Part shown: in pieces, positions 58,641 through 64,000 of the stretch | Position numbering within the stretch: position 1 is the first letter of the stretch | Layout: each line of letters opens with the position of its first letter | Origin: Bradyrhizobium ottawaense | Lineage (GTDB): Bacteria; Pseudomonadota; Alphaproteobacteria; Rhizobiales; Xanthobacteraceae | Assembly: GCF_900099825.1 (NCBI RefSeq) | Contig: NZ_LT629693.1 | Span: forward strand, 5,343,001-5,407,000 | Direction of reading: 5' to 3' | Length of the DNA: 64,000 nucleotides | Made by a program: the position numbers and the translations under genes | The notes under the pieces: model-generated | Seen by the model: only the letters and a program-made list of their open reading frames with translations | Told to the model about the DNA's origin: nothing | Database searches by the model: none

Positions 58641-59117
58641 ATGCCAGGCATTTATGACTTTACGGCCCAGTCGCTCGCAGGCGAAGACGTCCCGCTCCAG
58701 CGGTTTGAGGGGCAGGTGCTCCTGATCGTCAACACCGCGAGCGCGTGCGGCTTCACGCCGCAATACAGGGGCCTGCAGGCGCTTCAGCAGGAGCTCGGGC
58801 CGCGCGGCTTTTCGGTGCTCGGTTTTCCCTGCAACCAGTTCGGCGCGCAGGAGCCGGGCGACGCAAAACAGATCGAACAGTTCTGCGAGACCAAATATGA
58901 CGTGACGTTCCCGATGTTCGCCAAGATCGACGTCAACGGCTCGGGCGCGCATCCGCTGTATCAATATCTTCGACAAGAGAAATCGGGCCTGCTCGGTTCG
59001 TCGATCAAGTGGAATTTCACCAAATTCCTGGTCGACCGGTCCGGCAAGGTGGTGGCGCGGCACGCGCCGACCACGACGCCCGAGGGCATACGCAAAGAAA
59101 TCGAGGCTCTACTGTGA
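58641..59117 (+). CDS. Glutathione peroxidase (Cys type)
   Basis: 158 residues. The peroxidatic C36 lies in TASACGFTPQY, with the Gln and Trp partners in FPCNQFGAQEPG and KWNFTKFLVD. The Gpx fold ends about 150 with the Arg-rich ARHAPTTTPEGIRKE. Cytosolic, reduces lipid and other hydroperoxides with thioredoxin or glutathione. A possible resolving Cys is in FPCNQ. It starts at ATG 58641 and its stop overlaps a GTG for the next gene (GTGA). Confidence 0.94.
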   Translation: MPGIYDFTAQSLAGEDVPLQRFEGQVLLIVNTASACGFTPQYRGLQALQQELGPRGFSVLGFPCNQFGAQEPGDAKQIEQFCETKYDVTFPMFAKIDVNGSGAHPLYQYLRQEKSGLLGSSIKWNFTKFLVDRSGKVVARHAPTTTPEGIRKEIEALL

Positions 59118-59134
59118 ACGAAGCGAGCAAAACC

Positions 59135-59383
59135 ATGAGCGACCAATTCCCCGACCGTCTCTCGGTCAATCCGAGCAGCCCGTACTACAACGAAGAGATA
59201 CTGGCGCGCGACGTCGGCATTCGCTTCAAGGGTGTCGAAAAGACCAATGTCGAGGAATATTGCATCAGCGAGGGCTGGGTCCGCGTCACCGCGGGCAATG
59301 CCAAGGACCGCTTCGGCAACCCGCTGACCATCAAGGTTCACGGTCCGGTCGAGCCGTATTTCCGCGACAAGGCGTCGAGCTGA
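59135..59383 (+). CDS. DUF3297 family protein (82 aa)
   Basis: It starts at ATG 59135 with MSDQFPDRLSVNPSSPYYNE, the family's usual beginning. GTG 59114, overlapping the gpx stop, is an in-frame alternative. The product continues DVGIRFKGVEKTNVEEYCIS and ends DRFGNPLTIKVHGPVEPYF. This is a one-domain protein found across proteobacteria; some relatives are annotated as glutathione peroxidase-linked because of this adjacency. Its function is unknown. Confidence 0.85.
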   Translation: MSDQFPDRLSVNPSSPYYNEEILARDVGIRFKGVEKTNVEEYCISEGWVRVTAGNAKDRFGNPLTIKVHGPVEPYFRDKASS

Positions 59384-59415
59384 ATGGAATGCGCATACGC
59401 GACGTCATAAAGACT

Positions 59416-59504
59416 CGTCATGCCCGGGCTTGACCCGGGCATCCACGTCTTGACGGTGTCGCAGCAGGAAGACGTGGATGGCCGGGTCAAGCCCGGCCAT
59501 GACG
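59416..59504. repeat. Palindromic repeat between DUF3297 and tartrate dehydratase genes
   Basis: The left half is cgtcatgcccgggcttgacc and the right half is its mirror ggtcaagcccggccatgacg, with an inner catccacgtctt/aagacgtggatg pair. Near-identical in design to 19128-19219. It can act as a structured 3' end. Confidence 0.88.
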
Positions 59505-59538
59505 ACGAGATAGACCGATTTATTGAAAGCCAACCCCC

Positions 59539-60708
59539 ATGTCCGTCCGCATCGTCGACGTCTGCGAAGTCACAAAGCCGATCTCCTCGCCGATTCGTAA
59601 CGCCTATATCGACTTCACCAAGATGACGACAAGCCTTGTCGCTGTCGTTACTGACGTCGTGCGTGACGGCAGGCGGGTGGTCGGCTACGGCTTCAATTCC
59701 AACGGACGCTACGGGCAGGGCGGCCTGATCCGCGAGCGCTTTGCGCCGCGGTTGAAGGAGGCCGATCCCAAATCCCTGCTCGATGCCGATGGCGGCAATC
59801 TCGATCCGGACAAGGTCTGGGCCACCCTGATGTCGAACGAGAAGCCGGGCGGCCATGGCGAACGCTCGGTCGCGGTCGGCACCATCGACATGGCGGTGTG
59901 GGACGCGGTGGCGAAGATCGCCGGCAAGCCGCTGTTTCGTTTGCTCGCCGAGCGTCACGGTCTTGCCGCCGATCCGCGCGTGTTCGTCTATGCGGCCGGC
60001 GGCTATTACTATCCGGGCAAGGATCTGTCGGCGCTGCGTGGCGAGATGCGCGGCTATCTCGATCGCGGCTACAACGTCGTGAAGATGAAGATCGGCGGCG
60101 CGCCGATCTCGGAAGACGCTGTTCGTATCGAGGCGGTGCTGAAGGAGATCGGCAGTCAGGCGCAGTTGGCCGTCGATGCCAACGGCCGCTTCGACCTCGA
60201 GACCGCGATCGCCTACGCCAAAATGCTGCGGAACTATCCGCTGTTCTGGTACGAGGAAGCCGGCGACCCCCTCGATTTCGCGCTGCAGGCGGCACTGGCG
60301 GAATTCTATCCAGGCCCGATGGCGACCGGCGAAAACCTGTTCAGCCATCAGGATGCGCGCAACTTGATCCGCTACGGCGGCATGCGGCCGGATCGCGACT
60401 GGCTGCAGTTCGACTGCGCGCTGTCGTATGGGCTGTGCGAGTACCAGCGCACGCTCGCCATGTTGAAAACCCACGGCTGGTCGGCGAGCCGCTGCATTCC
60501 GCATGGCGGCCACCAGATGTCGCTCAATATCGCGGCCGGTCTCGGGCTCGGCGGCAATGAGAGCTATCCCGACCTGTTCCAGCCCTATGGCGGTTTTCCC
60601 GACGGCGTACGGGTCGAGAACGGCCACATCACCATGCCGGATCTGCCCGGCATCGGCTTCGAGGGCAAATCCGATCTCTACCAGGAGATGAAGGCGCTGG
60701 CGGCTTGA
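59539..60708 (+). CDS. tarD: D(-)-tartrate dehydratase (enolase superfamily)
   Basis: 389 residues. It converts D-tartrate to oxaloacetate. The full residue set of the characterised Bradyrhizobium japonicum enzyme is present at the same numbers: K182 and K184 in VVKMKIGG, metal ligands D213 (AVDANGRF), E239 (FWYEE) and E265 (TGENLF), and H322 in RCIPHGGHQMS. The overall sequence agrees with what I remember of that enzyme. It starts at ATG 59539. It is flanked by a repeat and convergent with the GNAT gene; no tartrate transporter or regulator is adjacent. The name rests on recollected family data and the residue match. Confidence 0.93.
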   Translation: MSVRIVDVCEVTKPISSPIRNAYIDFTKMTTSLVAVVTDVVRDGRRVVGYGFNSNGRYGQGGLIRERFAPRLKEADPKSLLDADGGNLDPDKVWATLMSNEKPGGHGERSVAVGTIDMAVWDAVAKIAGKPLFRLLAERHGLAADPRVFVYAAGGYYYPGKDLSALRGEMRGYLDRGYNVVKMKIGGAPISEDAVRIEAVLKEIGSQAQLAVDANGRFDLETAIAYAKMLRNYPLFWYEEAGDPLDFALQAALAEFYPGPMATGENLFSHQDARNLIRYGGMRPDRDWLQFDCALSYGLCEYQRTLAMLKTHGWSASRCIPHGGHQMSLNIAAGLGLGGNESYPDLFQPYGGFPDGVRVENGHITMPDLPGIGFEGKSDLYQEMKALAA

Positions 60709-60746
60709 GGCAGGGCGTTCCGAGGCGCGACACAATGACGTGTGGA

Positions 60747-61178
60747 TCAAGTCTCGGACAGCAGCCCTCTCTCGATGGCGGCTTGCCGGTTTCTGAAAAT
60801 CGCCATCGCTGTCTTCATCCGCAGGAAGCCGAATTTTGCGTACAACGGCTCACGGCCGGCGACCGAATAGAGAATGATCTTCGCGTGTGATTGCGATTGG
60901 ACTATCAGTCTTTCGATGATCTGTTTTCCGAGACCTACGCCTTGATGACTAGGCAATACGGCAATGTCGCAGAGATAGGCGCAATCGCGGCCGTCGGCCA
61001 AGACCCGGCCGGCGCCAACAAGCCGGCCTCCCTCGCGGGCGAAGCAGCAGAACATGCTGTTGCCAAAAACCACCTGGAGATCGTCGGCGTTCTTGTTTCC
61101 AAGTGGCGCTGCCCGATACAGCGCTTCAAGCTCGTGCCAGTCGACTTCGGCGCGGCTGTCGCTCCACACGATCGTCAT
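60747..61178 (-). CDS. GNAT-family N-acetyltransferase
   Basis: 143 residues. It shows the GNAT acetyl-CoA block: IAVLPSHQGVGLGKQIIERL (motif A, Q/R-x-x-G-x-G/A) and strand-rich FCCFAREGGRLVGAGRVLADG. The C-terminus KFGFLRMKTAMAIFRN is a typical end. The substrate is unknown. It starts at ATG 61178, 19 bases after the malonyl-CoA decarboxylase stop, so it is probably co-transcribed. Confidence 0.9.
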   Translation of the reverse strand: MTIVWSDSRAEVDWHELEALYRAAPLGNKNADDLQVVFGNSMFCCFAREGGRLVGAGRVLADGRDCAYLCDIAVLPSHQGVGLGKQIIERLIVQSQSHAKIILYSVAGREPLYAKFGFLRMKTAMAIFRNRQAAIERGLLSET

Positions 61179-61197
61179 CGCGACCTCAATTGCGCTG

Positions 61198-62550
61198 TCA
61201 GGACAGCCGCATATCCAGCAGCCTTCGGCCTTCGGTCTTGAGTAATTTCTTCACCGCGCTCGAAGCCGCGATCTCGCCCTGGTTGGCATAGGCCTCGTGG
61301 TTCTTCTCGATGTCGTCGAGGCGATAGAGATAATTGACCATGATCCCTGCGGATTCGCGCAGGCCCTTGGGCGAGAGGTCGCCGAGCCAGTCGATCTTCT
61401 CCAGCCGCGCGCCGTTGCCGATATGGAAGCGCGCCACCGAATCGATCAGACGGCCCTTCGCCGTCCGCGCTTTCAGGAAATAATACGCTGCCAACGGTTC
61501 CAGCACGCCACGCAGTTGCGCGGTCAGTTCCGCATTTTCGAACCAGTCCGGCTTGTCGAGGTTTTCCAGCAGCGTCCGTTCCTCGTCGCTGACCGGAACG
61601 TCTTCGGCCTGCTTCAGCCAGCTCATGAAGCCCGGCACCGGCGACAGCGTGATGAACGTATCGAGCTTGGGCAATTCGCGCCGCAATTCCTCGACCACCT
61701 GTTTGATCAGGAAGCTGCCGAAGGAAATGCCGCCGAGGCCCTTCTGGGTGTTGGAGATCGAATAGAACACGGCGGTGCGGGCGCGCTCGACCGGCACCAG
61801 TTGCCGCTCGGCGGCCAGCAATGGCGCGATCGCGGTCGGGATCGCCTCGGTCAGCGCGACCTCGACGAAGATCAGCGGCTCGTCCGAAAGCTGCGGATGG
61901 AAGAAGGCGTAGCAGCGCCGGTCGATCGGATCGATGCGGCGGCGCAGGTCGTTCCAGTCGCGGATTTCGTGCACCGCCTCGTAACGGATGATCTGTTCCA
62001 GAATATTCGCCGGCGTCGACCAGTCTATCCTGCGCAGCACGAGAAATCCCCTGTTGAACCAGGACGACAGCAGATGCACGACATCGCGGTCGAGCGCCGC
62101 CAGATCCTTGTTGCCCTTCATCAGCGAAAGCAGGTCGGCGCGCATCGAAACCAGTTCGCTGGTGCCGCCCGGCGCACGGTTGAGCCGGCGGATCAGCTCC
62201 TGGCGCCGCGGCTCGGACGCAAAATGCAGATCGCTGGCATCGTCGTCGCTCGGCTGCGCGCGCCAGCTCTCGATCGCCTGCGACAGCTTTTCGCGATCCG
62301 GGCCGTAGTCGCGGGCCAGTGCCGCAAAGAACGACTGCCGTCCGGCGGCATCGAGTTCGCGGTAACCGTCGAACACGTCGCGCGCGATGGCGATGCCGGA
62401 CGCCTCGCCGCGGCCCGACAGCAGCGCCTCGCACAGCTCCAGCAGTTCGGAGGCGTCCTGCCTGGCGTTGGAAGAGCCGCCGCGCCGGAGCAGCGTGCGG
62501 CCGCGCTCGGAAATCGTCGAGAGAAGATCGGAGAAAAAGGCGTTGGCCAT
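61198..62550 (-). CDS. Malonyl-CoA decarboxylase
   Basis: 450 residues, the MatA/MLYCD family. It has a helical N-terminal domain and a GNAT-like catalytic domain, with NPAHEIRDWNDLRRR-type block (VHEIRDWNDLRRRIDP), RCYAFFHPQLSDEPLIFVEV, FYSISNTQKGLGGISFGSF, LSPVPGFMSWL and DSVARFHIGNGARLEKIDWLG, with the catalytic His. It turns malonyl-CoA to acetyl-CoA. The start is ATG 62550; the upstream ORF extension is unlikely. In rhizobia matA often precedes matB (malonyl-CoA synthetase) and matC, but here an acetyltransferase gene follows. Confidence 0.93.
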   Translation of the reverse strand: MANAFFSDLLSTISERGRTLLRRGGSSNARQDASELLELCEALLSGRGEASGIAIARDVFDGYRELDAAGRQSFFAALARDYGPDREKLSQAIESWRAQPSDDDASDLHFASEPRRQELIRRLNRAPGGTSELVSMRADLLSLMKGNKDLAALDRDVVHLLSSWFNRGFLVLRRIDWSTPANILEQIIRYEAVHEIRDWNDLRRRIDPIDRRCYAFFHPQLSDEPLIFVEVALTEAIPTAIAPLLAAERQLVPVERARTAVFYSISNTQKGLGGISFGSFLIKQVVEELRRELPKLDTFITLSPVPGFMSWLKQAEDVPVSDEERTLLENLDKPDWFENAELTAQLRGVLEPLAAYYFLKARTAKGRLIDSVARFHIGNGARLEKIDWLGDLSPKGLRESAGIMVNYLYRLDDIEKNHEAYANQGEIAASSAVKKLLKTEGRRLLDMRLS

Positions 62551-62662
62551 GTGGCGGTCTGATCCAGCGGTTTCGTAGCGATGGTACACTTGATTTGGGG
62601 TCGTGCCGATCCCAATCAAGCGCATGGATCGCACAGAAATATGTCATTCTTGACGAATAGCT

Positions 62663-62784
62663 TGTCATGGCCGGGCAGAAGCGCGGAGCGCGTCTTCGCG
62701 CTAGGTGACCCAGCCATCTATCCCTCTTCAAACGGCACGTCACGAAGCAAGATGGATACGCGGGTCAAGCCCGCGTATGACGAG
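62663..62784. repeat. Decayed palindromic repeat between the decarboxylase and AraC genes
   Basis: The left end reads gtcatggccgggcagaagcg with a cgcggagcgcgtcttcgcg hairpin, close to the arms at 15379-15435. The right end reads cgggtcaagcccgcgtatga-cgag. The two halves pair only partly, so it looks like two merged elements. Confidence 0.6.
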
Positions 62785-62790
62785 CCCCGT

Positions 62791-63600
62791 TCACGCCTTT
62801 TCCGCAAACGCCGTCGGCGTTTTGCCGGTAACCTGCCGGAAGGCGTGGGAAAACGCCGGCACGCTGGCATAACCGAGGTCGGAGGCGAGCTGCTTGACCG
62901 AGAGGTTGACGTCGGTCGACAGCTTCTCAATGGCGGCGGCGATGCGGGCGCGCTGGCACCAGCTCTTAAAGCTCAGTTGCGTCTCGGCCGCGAACAGCCG
63001 TGACAGCGTCCGCGCCGAGGTGCCGACCGTGCGCGCCAGCGTCTCGATCTCGTGGTCGCCGGTTGGGTCCGCCAGCACGATATCGGCGGCGCGGCGGCAG
63101 CGCGGCTCATGCGGCAGCGGGATGAAGGTCGCCGAATCTTCGGCCTGATGCAGCTCCAGCATCGTCAGCCGAACGAGGAGGGCGGTCCGTTCTGACGTCG
63201 TGTGGTCGTCGAACAGCGCCAGGATCGCCTGGTGCAGCAGCGGCGATACCCGCACCACGAATTCCGCATCCAGGCTGGCGCTACGCTGCTCGCGTTTCAG
63301 CCACGCCAGATCGAAATAGAGCGTCCGCATTTCGATGTCGGCCAGCACGTCGATGGCATGCGGCAGCAGCGCCGGGACCCAGACCGCGCGATCCGGCGGC
63401 ACCAGCCAGCGGCCTTTTGGCGTCGTCACCTGCATGGTGCCGCGGGCGGCATACACCAGTTGCGCCTCGCGGTGCATGTGGGTGTCGAGCCGGACGCCTT
63501 TTTCGTAGGTTTTGGCGATCATGTGGATGCCGTCGCCGGTCGAGATGCGACGCCCGAGTATGGCGGCAATTGGCTTTTCGGCGATATTCATTGGCGACAT
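62791..63600 (-). CDS. AraC-family transcriptional regulator
   Basis: 269 residues. The N-terminal half is a cupin-like sensing domain (RLDTHMHREAQLVYAARGTM). The C-terminal half has two helix-turn-helix units: ETLARTVGTSARTLSRLFA and SVKQLASDLGYASVPAFSHA-FR, ending VTGKTPTAFAEKA. It starts at ATG 63600; ATG 63591 is an option. It is divergent from an MFS transporter gene with 61 bases between, so it probably controls that transporter and itself. Confidence 0.94.
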   Translation of the reverse strand: MSPMNIAEKPIAAILGRRISTGDGIHMIAKTYEKGVRLDTHMHREAQLVYAARGTMQVTTPKGRWLVPPDRAVWVPALLPHAIDVLADIEMRTLYFDLAWLKREQRSASLDAEFVVRVSPLLHQAILALFDDHTTSERTALLVRLTMLELHQAEDSATFIPLPHEPRCRRAADIVLADPTGDHEIETLARTVGTSARTLSRLFAAETQLSFKSWCQRARIAAAIEKLSTDVNLSVKQLASDLGYASVPAFSHAFRQVTGKTPTAFAEKA

Positions 63601-63661
63601 CCCGTCAGGACAACACCCTATAACCTATTTCAGGAAAATACGGGATTCGAGGATTTCGACC

Positions 63662-64000
63662 ATGAACAGCCCCGGCCGGGTCATCAGCTTCGTCAATGCG
63701 GCCCATTTCATCGACCACTACGCGATGCTGATCTTTGCCGCCGCGGTGATCGTGATGGGGCCTGCGCTCGGCATGGCCTATTCGGAACTGCTGCCTTACG
63801 CCACCCCGGGCTTCATCGCCTTCGGCGCCGGTTCGCTGATAACAGGCTGGCTCGGCGACCGCTGGAGCCGCCGCCACATGATGGTGATCTTCTTTGCCGG
63901 CATCGGCGCGTCGATGATCGCGGTCGGCTTCGTGCAGACGCCGCTGCAGCTTGGCGCGGCGCTGCTGTCGATCGGCCTGTTCGCCTCGATCTATCATCCC
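63662..64000 (+). CDS. MFS transporter, 5' part (cut by window end)
   Basis: 113 codons are visible and the frame stays open to base 64000. At least three membrane segments are seen (AHFIDHYAMLIFAAAVIVMG, ATPGFIAFGAGSLITGWLGD, MVIFFAGIGASMIAVGF). The A-like loop GWLGDRWSRRHMM between the second and third helices is the major facilitator signature. Divergent from the AraC regulator. Substrate cannot be told from this part; AraC-MFS pairs are often efflux systems (inference). Confidence 0.9.
   Translation, partial: MNSPGRVISFVNAAHFIDHYAMLIFAAAVIVMGPALGMAYSELLPYATPGFIAFGAGSLITGWLGDRWSRRHMMVIFFAGIGASMIAVGFVQTPLQLGAALLSIGLFASIYHP

Overview
The window is GC-rich, densely coding DNA of the Bradyrhizobium/Rhodopseudomonas type (Alphaproteobacteria, Nitrobacteraceae). 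Three things point there. The palindromic intergenic repeats (cgtcatgcccgggcttgac-, tcattgcgagcgaagcgaag- and ttgttttgacgcgttttctt-type) have the style of that group. One gene (59539-60708) carries every catalytic residue, in the same numbering, of the D(-)-tartrate dehydratase characterised in Bradyrhizobium japonicum. Small families such as DUF6894, DUF3297 and DUF6496 are common there. I saw no tRNA, rRNA, CRISPR array, phage or insertion sequence.

Layout. 1-1767 is the 3' part of a formate dehydrogenase alpha subunit (Cys type). 1885-6240 is a patch of poorly known genes: a Popeye-like cyclic-nucleotide-binding membrane protein, two paralogous small proteins on either side of a DapA-family enzyme with an altered active site, and several small hypotheticals. 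6645-14955 is a complete potassium-uptake locus, kdpFABC-kdpDE, with two extra micro-ORFs around kdpF. 15111-19099 has a lysine-rich DUF6496 protein and the divergent non-homologous end-joining pair ku/ligD. 19236-19881 has two small genes.

19890-36038 is an alpha-glucan/trehalose block. On the minus strand treS-mak (fused), glgB, glgX, treZ and treY are nearly all translationally coupled. Divergent from them are malQ and a GH15 glucoamylase/trehalase-like gene. 36485-43924 is an oxidative pentose-phosphate operon on the minus strand: tal-pgi (fused), gnd, zwf, pgl, gntK and a HAD phosphatase. Together these two blocks route glucose-6-phosphate between storage glucan, trehalose and NAD(P)H production. 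glgE, glgA, glgC, edd and eda are not in the window.

44263-48937 is a three-gene 2-oxoacid:ferredoxin oxidoreductase operon with its own GltD-like NAD(P)H/ferredoxin subunit. 49168-54412 holds an EthD-like protein and a pqqABCDE operon ending in an overlapping prolyl-aminopeptidase gene. At 55167-57114, after a DUF6894 gene, come a periplasmic PQQ-type sugar/sorbosone dehydrogenase homologue and a dihaem cytochrome c, plausible users of PQQ. The rest holds an amidase, glutathione peroxidase, DUF3297 protein, D-tartrate dehydratase, GNAT acetyltransferase, malonyl-CoA decarboxylase, an AraC-family regulator and the start of a divergent MFS transporter cut by the window end.

Most of the window is recognisable metabolism. 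The less explained parts are the 1.9-6.2 kb patch, the micro-ORFs before kdpA, a repeat inside the kdp operon, and the peptidase coupled to pqq. No wholly new system can be proven from sequence reading alone.
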